Of a stretch of 31,163 nucleotides of DNA, positions 24,944 to 31,163 are shown one piece after another. The notes beneath the pieces were generated by a model that was not told where the DNA came from, did no database searches, and saw only the letters and a list, made by a program, of their open reading frames with translations. This stretch comes from an uncultured Clostridia bacterium (GTDB lineage Bacteria > Bacillota > Clostridia > Christensenellales > Borkfalkiaceae): NCBI GenBank assembly GCA_934249265.1, contig CAKQKQ010000012.1, positions 1 to 31,163 of the forward strand, in the 5' to 3' direction. Position numbers and translations under genes: made by a program. The number at the start of each line of letters is the position of its first letter. The stretch's first letter is position 1.

Positions 24944-24972
24944 ATTATACACCGATAGAAACAAATTGTCAA
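24944..24972 (-). promoter_or_regulatory. Consensus promoter for the LMW-PTP/comFC operon
   Basis: On the minus strand a perfect TTGACA (24967-24972), 17 bases and a perfect TATAAT (24944-24949). The predicted start near 24937 gives a leader of about 150 bases. Confidence 0.85.
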
Positions 24973-25015
24973 TTTTATATTTTAAGTCGCTGCGTAATTC
25001 CTTCCGCAAAAACCC

Positions 25016-25044
25016 TTGCAAAACTCCGCTTTATATTGTACAAT
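25016..25044 (+). promoter_or_regulatory. truA promoter giving a predicted leaderless transcript
   Basis: TTGCAA (25016-25021), 17 bases and TACAAT (25039-25044). Six bases then lead to ATG 25051, so the predicted +1 is the A of the ATG. Confidence 0.7.
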
Positions 25045-25050
25045 AATCGT

Positions 25051-25815
25051 ATGAGAAGATTTTTAGTCAATTTGCAATTTAACGGCAAAAATTACAACGG
25101 GTTTCAAAAGAACGATAAACAAAAGACAATTCAAGGCGAATTGGAAAACGCTCTTTTAAAATTGTTCAACCAAAATATAGAGGTCACGGGCGTATCTCGC
25201 ACCGACGCGGGCGTGTCCGCATACGAATATTATTTCCATTTCGACGCCGACACAAAACTGCCCGCCGACAGAGTCGCGTTTAAACTCAACCGCTTTTTAC
25301 CCGCGGATATTCAATGCCAACAAAGCGTTGAAGTGCCCTCTTCTTTTGACGCAAGAAAAAACTGCGTTTCAAAAACTTACGAATATCTTTTATACAAAAG
25401 CGAGCATTTAAAACCGCTGCTCAATAAATTTTCGGTAAAAGTCTCGCCGTCGATAAACGTTGAAGATATGAAAAAAGCGGCAAATTATCTTATAGGCAAA
25501 CACGACTTTTCGGCTTTTATGACCGCGTCTTCGTCTAAATCTTCGCATATAAAAACGGTCAATTTTATCAATATTTTCACTCGCGAAGACAACCTCGTTA
25601 TCGAGATAAACGCTAACGGATTTTTATATAATATGGTAAGAATAATCGTCGGCACTTTAATTTCGGTGGGCAACGGCGAAATTCCTCCCGAAAAAGTGAA
25701 AAACATACTCGAAAGTAAAAATCGCGAAAACGCGGGTTTGACTATGCCGCCGAAAGGTCTTACTCTTAAAAAGGTTTTTTACGATTTAGATTTATCGACT
25801 TTCGGTATAAAGTAA
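25051..25815 (+). CDS. truA: tRNA pseudouridine synthase A
   Basis: 254 residues from ATG 25051; the in-frame TTG at 25036 would lie inside the promoter. TruA makes pseudouridine at positions 38-40 of the tRNA anticodon arm. The catalytic Asp is D52 in GVSRTDAGV; other family motifs are NGKNYNGFQ near the start, KTYEYLL, FMTASSSKSSHIKTV and GFLYNMVRIIVGTLISVG. There is no Shine-Dalgarno, and the promoter sits directly before the ATG. The gene stands alone and ends at a strong convergent terminator (25975-26012). Confidence 0.95.
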   Translation: MRRFLVNLQFNGKNYNGFQKNDKQKTIQGELENALLKLFNQNIEVTGVSRTDAGVSAYEYYFHFDADTKLPADRVAFKLNRFLPADIQCQQSVEVPSSFDARKNCVSKTYEYLLYKSEHLKPLLNKFSVKVSPSINVEDMKKAANYLIGKHDFSAFMTASSSKSSHIKTVNFINIFTREDNLVIEINANGFLYNMVRIIVGTLISVGNGEIPPEKVKNILESKNRENAGLTMPPKGLTLKKVFYDLDLSTFGIK

Positions 25816-25974
25816 AATTTTTACCACGACAAAACTACGTTTAAATAAACTACACGACCGCATTTATAATTGCGCCGCAAATATATTAACGTGTCGCAAA
25901 ATTACCACCACAAAACCGCCCTTCAAAAGCCGTTACAATAAAAGGCGGCAAAAAGCAACTAAAAATTTCAATTT

Positions 25975-26012
25975 AAAAACGCTTTTTAAGTTTTCCCTTA
26001 AAAAGCGTTTTT
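25975..26012. terminator. Bidirectional terminator between truA and chrA
   Basis: A perfect 16-bp stem (AAAAACGCTTTTTAAG, 25975-25990, with 25997-26012) has a 6-base loop and A/T-rich arms that serve both strands. It lies between convergent truA and chrA. Confidence 0.9.
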
Positions 26013-26073
26013 CATTATGTTTTAAATTACCTACTAAAAATGTGTCTAAAAGTTCTATTTAGGCGCGCTTTAT

Positions 26074-26643
26074 TTACATTAAAATCATACCCAGCACTGC
26101 CGACACAACTATAATCGGAATGGCTGTAAGTTGTTTCTTTTTGACCTTTTTATAGCATACGCATATCGCAATCACGACAGCCGAGATGATTATCGCATAA
26201 ATATTTATTGTCGGTTTTTCCGTAAACGTACCGAAATTTGTGTATATATTTTTGATAAACAAAAGCACACCCGTAGACACGATTAATGCCGAAACGAAAG
26301 GCACAACGCCCGCAACCGCGCCCTTATACCATTTGTTTTGCTGAATGTTTTTAAACACCGAAGCGATTATCAAAATAACTATAAACGACGGCAACACAAC
26401 ACCGAGCGTAGTGCAAACCGCGCCGAAAAATCCCGCTTGAGAAGTACCGACAAACGTCGCCATATTTATTGCAAGCGGACCCGGGGTCGATTCGCTTATC
26501 GCTATGAAGTCAAGCACTTCACCCTCGGTAAGCCAACCCATCGACACGACTTCGCTTTGAATAAGAGGAATCATGGCGTATCCGCCGCCGAAAGTAAACA
26601 AACCTATTTTAAAAAACGTCCAGAAAAGTTTTAAATAAATCAT
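26074..26643 (-). CDS. Half-size chromate/anion transporter, CHR family (second gene of pair)
   Basis: 189 residues, a single CHR domain with about 5-6 membrane helices. The conserved N-terminal motif FFKIGLFTFGGGYAMIPLI (10-28), then SESTPGPLAINMATFVG and TLGVVLPSFIVILII, define the ChrA family, which exports chromate or related oxyanions. Single-domain members work as pairs of two different half-proteins; the partner is encoded just upstream, overlapping by 4 bases (ATGA). The real substrate may not be chromate. Confidence 0.92.
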   Translation of the reverse strand: MIYLKLFWTFFKIGLFTFGGGYAMIPLIQSEVVSMGWLTEGEVLDFIAISESTPGPLAINMATFVGTSQAGFFGAVCTTLGVVLPSFIVILIIASVFKNIQQNKWYKGAVAGVVPFVSALIVSTGVLLFIKNIYTNFGTFTEKPTINIYAIIISAVVIAICVCYKKVKKKQLTAIPIIVVSAVLGMILM

Positions 26644-27398
26644 TTGCTTTCCTCCTCGTTTACGCTGTTTTCGTTTGCTTTTTCATCTTCCGACTTAACG
26701 CCGTTTTCGTTTGAGTCTGTTTGCTCATCGGAATTTGTTTGCGCGGAAATCGTTTGAACGGACTGCTCATCAGAGTTTGTCTGTTCATCGTTTGTTTGGT
26801 TTCCTTCTTGCGCGTTAGTTTCCTTAATCGCCTTTGATTTTTTGCCGTTTATCGCAGTTACGCTTATGCCGATGACAAGACCCGCCAAAATAAGAATAAT
26901 AGACGAGAAATTAACGCTGAAAATATCCACGCAAATCATAAGACACAAGCAAAGTGCGAAACAAATAACCGAAAGCGCGTTTTTATCCATATTTTTAAAC
27001 ATTTTGTAGCCCGCTCTTACTATAAGCACGCCTACGCCGCATTGAATACCCGCAAACGCCTTTTGTACAAGCGTAATCTTCATAAACTTGTCTAAAAATT
27101 GCGAAATTATAAAAATAACTATAAACGACGGCAACACAACGCCGAGCGTACAAAAGAAACTACCCCAAAACCCTTCTCGTTTATACCCGATATAAGTCGC
27201 GCTGTTTATGGCGATAGGTCCGGGGGTCGATTCGGCAATTGCCACGATTTCGGCAAGTTCGGACTCGGTGAGATAATTCTTTTTGGTGACGAACTCGTTT
27301 TCGATAAGCGGAATCATCGCATACCCGCCGCCGAAAGTAAACAGACCTATTTTAAAATAAGTCAAAAATAAATTTAACAAACTTTTAAATTTCTTCAT
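26640..27398 (-). CDS. Half-size chromate/anion transporter, CHR family (first gene of pair), with acidic repeat tail
   Basis: 252 residues. Residues 1-185 form one CHR domain (YFKIGLFTFGGGYAMIPLI, AESTPGPIAINSATYIGY, TLGVVLPSFIVIFII). The last 65 or so residues are a hydrophilic, Gln/Asn/Asp/Glu-rich tail with QTN-SDEQ-type repeats that is absent from its partner and unusual for the family. AGGAGAG precedes the ATG. The overlap with the next gene implies coupled translation and equal amounts of the two halves, as expected for a heterodimer. The substrate is unproven. Confidence 0.92.
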   Translation of the reverse strand: MKKFKSLLNLFLTYFKIGLFTFGGGYAMIPLIENEFVTKKNYLTESELAEIVAIAESTPGPIAINSATYIGYKREGFWGSFFCTLGVVLPSFIVIFIISQFLDKFMKITLVQKAFAGIQCGVGVLIVRAGYKMFKNMDKNALSVICFALCLCLMICVDIFSVNFSSIILILAGLVIGISVTAINGKKSKAIKETNAQEGNQTNDEQTNSDEQSVQTISAQTNSDEQTDSNENGVKSEDEKANENSVNEEESK

Positions 27399-27512
27399 TT
27401 AATTAAAAATCTCTCCTATATAGCATACATTTCATAACAACGTCGCATACCGCTAAATTTAAAATTCAGTAAACGGCTCTTCGTTTTATATTGCGATTTT
27501 TACTCGGTTTTT

Positions 27513-27542
27513 GTCGTTTTTACGCAATACGTATGCCGTAAA
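27513..27542. repeat. Dispersed palindrome, copy 5
   Basis: The left arm TTTTTACGCAATAC matches the half-site exactly; the right arm is GTATGCCGTAAA; GTCG precedes it. It lies between metK and the chrA pair, just past the candidate metK terminator. Confidence 0.7.
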
Positions 27543-27553
27543 TCAAACATATA

Positions 27554-27575
27554 GCGAAGTCAAAAGCGACTTCGC
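27554..27575 (-). terminator. Candidate metK terminator
   Basis: The 8-bp stem GCGAAGTC (27554-27561) / GACTTCGC (27568-27575) begins 13 bases past the metK stop. The U-tract on the minus strand is weak (TATATGTTTGATTT). Confidence 0.5.
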
Positions 27576-27587
27576 CAAACGTTTTAA

Positions 27588-28757
27588 TTATTTAATGTAT
27601 TTCTTTAAATCTTCTACTTTGTCGAGTTTTTCCCAACTAAATTCTTCTCTGCCGAAATGTCCGTATGCTGCCGTCTTTTTATAAATCGGCTTTCTTAAAT
27701 CGAGTTTTTCAATGATAGCGTTGGGGCGCAAATCAAACTCTTTCATTATTATATCGGCAATTTCTTCGTCGGAAAGTTTACCCGTGCCCATCGTGTTGAC
27801 AAGCAACGAAACGGGTTTTGCAACGCCGATAGCGTAAGCAACCTCGATACGGCACTCGTCAGCCATACCCGAAGCGACTATATTTTTAGCGATATATCTC
27901 ATCATATACGCCGCGCTTCTGTCCACTTTGGTGGGGTCTTTACCCGAAAACGCGCCGCCGCCGTGAGGACAACTGCCGCCGTAAGTATCGACGATAATTT
28001 TTCTGCCGGTAAGACCGCTGTCTCCGTGCGGTCCTCCGATTTCAAATCTGCCCGTGGGGTTGATATAGTACTTCGTGTTTTCGTCTAAAAGTTCTTTGGG
28101 CAAAACCGCGTTTATTACCTTCTCTTTAATGTCCTTTCTAAGTTGCTCGATAGTTACGTTTTCCGAATGTTGAGTAGACAAAACCACGGTGTCTATTCTC
28201 GTGATTTTATTGCCGTTATACTCAACGGTAACTTGGCTTTTTCCGTCTGGACGAAGGTAAGTAAGTTCGCCGCTCTTTCTCACCTCGGTGAGTTTTCTTG
28301 TAAGTTTGTGCGCAAGCATAATCGCCATGGGCATATACTCGGGCGTTTCGTTTACGGCATAACCGAACATCATACCTTGGTCGCCCGCGCCTATAACGTC
28401 GTTTTTGTCGCCGGTAATTCTGTGTTCAAACGAATTATCAACGCCCAAAGCAATGTCTGCGCTTTGCTCTTTAATGCTTGTAAGTACGGCGCAAGTATCG
28501 CAGTCGAAACCGTATTTCGCTCTGTCATAACCGATTTCTCTTATGGTGTCTCTTGCGATTTTTTGAATATCGACGTAACAATTTGTAGTGATTTCTCCCA
28601 TAACGAGTACCAAACCCGTGGTAGTCGCGCACTCGCAAGCAACTCTTGCGGCGGGGTCTTTTTCGATGATAGCGTCTAAAACGGCGTCCGAAATTTGGTC
28701 GCAAATTTTATCGGGATGCCCTTCGGTTACGCTTTCGCTTGTAAAAAATTTCTTCAT
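27588..28757 (-). CDS. metK: S-adenosylmethionine synthase
   Basis: 389 residues, typical for MetK. It makes S-adenosylmethionine from methionine and ATP in the cytosol as a tetramer, with release of PPi and Pi. Motifs: GHPDKICDQISDAVLD (13-28, ATP and methionine site), GAGDQGMMFGYA, TGRFEIGGPHGDSGLTGRKIIVDTYGG and GGGAFSGKDPTKVDRSAAY. AGGAGA precedes the ATG. The promoter at 28806-28834 is a perfect consensus, and the leader is only about 40 bases, too short for a SAM riboswitch. It stands alone; the radical SAM gene that would use its product is divergent, beyond the repeat array. Confidence 0.98.
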   Translation of the reverse strand: MKKFFTSESVTEGHPDKICDQISDAVLDAIIEKDPAARVACECATTTGLVLVMGEITTNCYVDIQKIARDTIREIGYDRAKYGFDCDTCAVLTSIKEQSADIALGVDNSFEHRITGDKNDVIGAGDQGMMFGYAVNETPEYMPMAIMLAHKLTRKLTEVRKSGELTYLRPDGKSQVTVEYNGNKITRIDTVVLSTQHSENVTIEQLRKDIKEKVINAVLPKELLDENTKYYINPTGRFEIGGPHGDSGLTGRKIIVDTYGGSCPHGGGAFSGKDPTKVDRSAAYMMRYIAKNIVASGMADECRIEVAYAIGVAKPVSLLVNTMGTGKLSDEEIADIIMKEFDLRPNAIIEKLDLRKPIYKKTAAYGHFGREEFSWEKLDKVEDLKKYIK

Positions 28758-28805
28758 AACTCTTCTCCTGTAATTGTATTTGTGGTCAATTTTCAGGTCA
28801 CATTT

Positions 28806-28834
28806 ATTATACTTTGTTTATAAACGTTTGTCAA
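28806..28834 (-). promoter_or_regulatory. metK promoter, perfect sigma-A consensus
   Basis: On the minus strand TTGACA (28829-28834), 17 bases and TATAAT (28806-28811). The hairpin array starts about 20 bases upstream of the -35. Confidence 0.9.
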
Positions 28835-28853
28835 ATAAACTCTATAATGTTAT

Positions 28854-28903
28854 ACTATAAGAAATTTAAAACTTGCTCGCAAGGGTTTTAAATTTCTTAT
28901 AGT
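28854..28903. repeat. 50-bp inverted repeat of the ACTTGC family
   Basis: The left arm 28854-28876 (ACTATAAGAAATTTAAAAC plus TTGC) pairs with 28879-28903 over its whole length except for a two-base bulge. It is the most complete copy of this hairpin family in the window and abuts the first 110-bp element. Confidence 0.8.
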
Positions 28904-29010
28904 GCAATTTTCGGCGCGAGAAAAATTTTAATTTTTATCGCAGTTCGCGAGGTTTCGAGCGAACGTAAAATTTAGCGCAAATAAATTTTAAAGGCGAAAA
29001 TTATACTATC
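28901..29010. repeat. 110-bp element, copy 1
   Basis: It differs from 29193-29302 at 3 of 110 positions. The ends are imperfect inverted repeats: ATAGTGCAATTTTCGG at the left (the first bases shared with the flanking hairpin), and CGAAAATTATACTAT at the right. The interior has a GTTCGC / GCGAAC stem at 28943-28964. It has no open frame of note, which suggests a MITE-like or REP-like element or a structured RNA. Confidence 0.8.
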
Positions 29011-29086
29011 AAAACTTGCTCGCAAGGGTTTTTCAATTTATAATATAAGAAATTGGAAACTTGCTTGCAAAGGTTTACAATTTCGC
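29011..29086. repeat. Two ACTTGC-family hairpins
   Basis: AAAACTTGCTCGCAAGGG at about 29012-29029 and GAAACTTGCTTGCAAAGG at about 29056-29073, each with a CTTGC/GCAAG stem. The second begins TAATATAAGAAATTG like the inverted copy at 4800-4840. Confidence 0.65.
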
Positions 29087-29105
29087 ATTTTACACACTTA
29101 GAAGA

Positions 29106-29168
29106 GCAAAAATTTCATATTTTTGCATAAGTCCGCAAGGACTTGAAAGATTTTGACTTTAGTCAAAA
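29106..29168. repeat. Three consecutive perfect short hairpins
   Basis: GCAAAAAT/ATTTTTGC (29106-29126), AAGTCC/GGACTT with a GCAA tetraloop (29129-29144) and TTTTGACT/AGTCAAAA (29151-29168). They follow each other with 2- and 6-base gaps between the two copies of the 110-bp element. Confidence 0.75.
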
Positions 29169-29192
29169 GGTTTACTTATTATAGTTTATATT

Positions 29193-29302
29193 AGTGCAAT
29201 TTTCGGCGCGAGAAAAATTTTAATTTTTATCGCAGTTCGCGAGGTTACGAGCGAACGTAAAATTTTGCGCAGATAAATTTTAAAGGCGAAAATTATACTA
29301 TC
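29193..29302. repeat. 110-bp element, copy 2
   Basis: Same orientation and length as copy 1 with three substitutions, which keep the GTTCGC / GCGAAC stem intact. It is followed by another ACTTGCTTGCAAGGG half-hairpin (about 29305-29340) and a truncated third start, ATAGTGCAATTTA, at about 29339-29351. Confidence 0.8.
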
Positions 29303-29444
29303 CAGAAAACTTGCTTGCAAGGGTTTTTAAATTTCTTATAGTGCAATTTAATTCTGCAAAGACAAACAGTTTTTAAAGTCGTGTGACGTTTAAACCATAA
29401 TATATTTACCCCGCACCACACAAACTAAAACAGTAAAATTTTAC

Positions 29445-29476
29445 TTGTATTTAAACAAGTTTTTTCCATATATAAT
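29445..29476 (+). promoter_or_regulatory. Candidate promoter of the radical SAM gene
   Basis: TTGTAT (29445-29450) is followed by TATATA (29469-29474, 18-base spacer), overlapping TATAAT (29471-29476, 20-base spacer). Both would start transcription about 35-40 bases before the ATG. Confidence 0.5.
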
Positions 29477-29520
29477 ATTTACAAAAAATATAAAAATTGT
29501 CATTTTTACGGAGGACGTAA

Positions 29521-30389
29521 TGAGTAATCAGTGCAATTTATGCCCAAACGCTTGCAACGTCGATAGGCAAATTCGCAAAGGAAATTGCAATAGTTTTTCA
29601 AACGTTAAAATTGCAAAATATTATCTTCATATGTTTGAAGAACCGTGCATCAGCGGAAAAAACGGTAGCGGCACGGTGTTTTTTTGCGGTTGTCCTTTAA
29701 GGTGCGTGTTTTGCCAAAATTACGAGGTTTCAAGAAATACCACCGGCAAAGAAATTTCAATAGAAGAATTGGCTGAAATTTTTAAAACGCTCGAAATGCA
29801 AGGCGCGCACAACATAAACCTCGTCAACCCCACCCATTACGTTGACAAAATAATCGACGCGCTTAAAATTTATAAACCCAATATCCCCATTGTTTACAAC
29901 ACTCACGGATACGAAAAAATCGAAACCCTTGAAAAAATCAACGATTATATCGATATTTATTTGCCCGATTTAAAGTTTTTCAGCCCCAAAATTTCGCAAA
30001 GATACACGGGCAAAAACAACTATTTCGAGTACGCAAGCGCGGCGATTAAATACATGATGCAAGCAAAACCCACCGTTTTTGACGGCGACGGAATGATGAA
30101 AAGCGGCGTAATAATAAGGCATCTCGTACTGCCGCTAAACACCGACGACAGTATAAAAATAATCGACTTTTTAAACGAGAATATATGCAGCGGCGCATAT
30201 TTTTCGTTGATGGCGCAATACACGCCTTTCGGCGAAATCGACGACTACCCCGAACTTAAACGCAAAATATCAAAACGCGAATACGACAAGGTTTTATCAC
30301 ACCTTTTTTCTTGCGAAAATTTAAACAACTGCTTTTTGCAAGAACTTTCTTCCGCAAAGGAAATTTTTATACCCAAATGGGATTTTTAA
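29521..30389 (+). CDS. Radical SAM protein, PflX-like (COG1313 type, pyruvate formate-lyase activase related)
   Basis: 289 residues from ATG 29521, supported by GGAGG 6 bases upstream. The radical SAM cluster motif C58-x3-C62-x2-C65 (CPLRCVFCQN) binds the 4Fe-4S cluster that cleaves S-adenosylmethionine. An extra N-terminal Cys set (C5, C8, C12, C23) and C56 suggest a second metal site, as in COG1313 proteins. HNINLVNPTHYVDKI, VYNTHGYEKIE and IDIYLPDLKF follow the family order. The substrate is unknown: a glycyl radical enzyme would be expected for a true activase, but none is nearby, and relatives include the AmmeMemoRadiSam type. It stands alone on the plus strand. Confidence 0.85.
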
Positions 30390-30498
30390 GCGAAATTTTA
30401 AAATTTCACTACCGCTTTAATTTTACTACATATTTATATTTTCTACACCTTTGTATTTAATACACCTTTAAATTTCTCAACTCCGTCGATTTTGTGTT

Positions 30499-30618
30499 TT
30501 ACGTACCTTTAAATTTTTGCTTAACCAATTTTTTAAGCAGTTTTCCGCACTCGGCGGGGCTTGCCGACAACAATTCTTCTTCGATATATTCGGCGTTTTC
30601 TCTTTTAGTTCTTTTCAT
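30499..30618 (-). CDS. Possible small basic/acidic protein of 39 residues
   Basis: ATG 30616-30618 to TAA 30499-30501 encodes MKRTKRENAEYIEEELLSA followed by SPAECGKLLKKLVKQKFKGT. It is predicted to be helical and amphipathic: a basic start, an acidic middle, and Lys-rich after a central Pro. Codon use (GCC, GAA, AAA, TTG) is like that of the neighbours. A promoter is placed so that transcription starts within one base of the ATG, and there is no Shine-Dalgarno. Longer in-frame starts upstream would cross this promoter. Not recognised; it could be a chance ORF. Confidence 0.45.
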   Translation of the reverse strand: MKRTKRENAEYIEEELLSASPAECGKLLKKLVKQKFKGT

Positions 30619-30625
30619 AAAAATT

Positions 30626-30655
30626 AGTATATCTTTAAATTTTCGGCTTATGCAA
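30626..30655 (-). promoter_or_regulatory. Promoter of the 39-residue ORF, predicted leaderless
   Basis: On the minus strand TTGCAT (30650-30655), 18 bases and TATACT (30626-30631), with 7 bases to the ATG. Confidence 0.5.
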
Positions 30656-30863
30656 ACGAGCGGCATTTTAACGACAAACGACCCACTCGGCATTTTAACC
30701 TCAACAAAAGTCACAAAAAACCGCAAGCAATATCGGCATCTTCAAACCGCAATATTTAACCGCCATTTTCAAAACGCAACATTAAATCTCAACATAAGCC
30801 GCAACGGCTTTACTACAACTTTATTACGACTTGTTACAACTTTATAACACTTATATAAAACTT

Positions 30864-30892
30864 AAAGCGAGGCACTTAAAGTGCCTCGCTTT
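30864..30892 (-). terminator. Terminator downstream of the MATE gene
   Basis: A perfect 13-bp stem (AAAGCGAGGCACT, 30864-30876, with 30880-30892) has a 3-base loop. On the minus strand it is about 50 bases past the MATE stop; the U-tract is modest (TTAAGTTTTA). Confidence 0.7.
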
Positions 30893-30908
30893 ACTCATTT
30901 TTTGTCAA

Positions 30909-30934
30909 TTTTACGCAATACGTATTATGTAAAA
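30909..30934. repeat. Dispersed palindrome, copy 6
   Basis: Left arm TTTTACGCAATAC exact; right arm GTATTATGTAAAA with two substitutions. It lies between the MATE stop and its terminator, so it is transcribed in the 3' end of that mRNA. Confidence 0.75.
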
Positions 30935-30941
30935 GCGGAAA

Positions 30942-31163
30942 TTATTGTTTAGTCGCGTTTTCGATCGTCTCGAATTCTTTTGTAAATCTTCCGCGCCAAC
31001 CGCCCTTTCTCCAACGCACGTAATACAATATTCCTCTAAACAATTCGTCTATCGCAAACGCACACCAAATTCCGTATAAATCCCAGCCGAGTTTGATAAA
31101 CAGATACGACATAAACACGCTGCACACCCAGCACGACACTATCGACACGACGGTGGTGTACAC
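30942..31163 (-). CDS. MATE family efflux transporter, C-terminal fragment (partial)
   Basis: The last 74 codons of a minus-strand gene that continues past the right edge; the GTG at the edge is an internal codon, not a start. Two membrane segments (YTTVVSIVSCWVCSVFMSYLFI and LYGIWCAFAIDELFRGILYYV) are followed by RWRKGGWRGRF, the typical C-terminal end of MATE (NorM/DinF-type) transporters, which export drugs or other cations using Na+ or H+ gradients. The substrate is unknown. Downstream are a palindrome copy and a terminator. Confidence 0.8.
   Translation of the reverse strand: MYTTVVSIVSCWVCSVFMSYLFIKLGWDLYGIWCAFAIDELFRGILYYVRWRKGGWRGRFTKEFETIENATKQ

Larger units (their letters stand above)
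30390..30941. other. 552-base region with a possible small gene, repeats and a terminator
   Basis: It contains the 39-residue ORF and its promoter (30499-30655), a 12-base direct repeat CGGCATTTTAAC (at about 30661 and 30689), a terminator (30864-30892) and one palindrome copy (30909-30934). I see nothing else coding. Confidence 0.5.

Noticed and set aside
28758..28860. SAM riboswitch upstream of metK
   Set aside because: The promoter leaves a leader of only about 40 bases before the ATG, too short for any SAM riboswitch, and no conserved riboswitch motif is seen.
28854..29351. CRISPR array
   Set aside because: Repeats are of different kinds and sizes with no regular spacer length, and no cas gene is in the window.
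29445..29520. Upstream start for the radical SAM protein
   Set aside because: That start codon is the -35 region itself, and the added residues are hydrophobic and unlike the family; ATG 29521 has GGAGG.

Overview
This window looks like a chromosomal segment of an uncultured low-GC Firmicute of clostridial type, possibly gut Christensenellales-like; that lineage guess rests on gene style only. The support is a comFC/secA/prfB/tsaD block, maf next to an mreB-like gene, split ChrA genes, consensus sigma-A promoters, AGGAG-type ribosome sites, and a murG with the clostridial-style GGGTAGH start. Intergenic DNA is AT-rich and full of short inverted repeats. Most genes lie on the minus strand. I see no tRNA, rRNA, CRISPR array, transposase or prophage gene.

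Layout. 1-293: C-terminal end of a Thr-rich surface protein resembling collagen-like/exosporium proteins. 599-3625 (-): membrane-anchored EEP-fold phosphoesterase and a Ppx/GppA phosphatase. 3972-5328 (-): two half-length TSUP transporters. 5477-8878 (+): a 1133-residue lipoprotein with carbohydrate-binding-like modules and a C-terminal membrane helix with an acidic tail. 9118-11924 (-): three unrecognised genes, two coding for membrane proteins. 12032-13501 (-): glpK, divergent from murG (+, 13677-14721), which carries an apparent one-base insertion. 15098-16671 (-): maf and an MreB-like actin, overlapping by ATGA. 17200-17805 (-): small LRR lipoprotein. 17929-24784 (-): LMW-PTP, comFC, secA, prfB and tsaD in transcription order; prfB has the classic CTT TGA C programmed frameshift, missed by simple ORF calling. 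25051-25815 (+): truA. 26074-28757 (-): two half-size ChrA genes and metK. 29521-30389 (+): PflX-like radical SAM protein. 30499-30618 (-): possible 39-residue small gene. 30942-31163 (-): C-terminus of a MATE transporter running out of the window.

The genes are mainly housekeeping: translation (prfB, tsaD, truA), secretion (secA), envelope (murG, mreB-like), methyl donor supply (metK) and glycerol entry (glpK). No clear defence or biosynthetic system is visible. The least explained features are non-coding. A six-copy palindrome family (half-site TTTTACGCAATAC) sits only between genes. A second hairpin family has the core ACTTGCTTGCAAGGG. Between metK and the radical SAM gene is a hairpin array of about 500 bp containing a 110-bp element twice with three mismatches. 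Three genes (truA, murG and the 39-residue ORF) have promoters whose predicted start sites fall at or within a few bases of the ATG and lack a Shine-Dalgarno, suggesting leaderless mRNAs.
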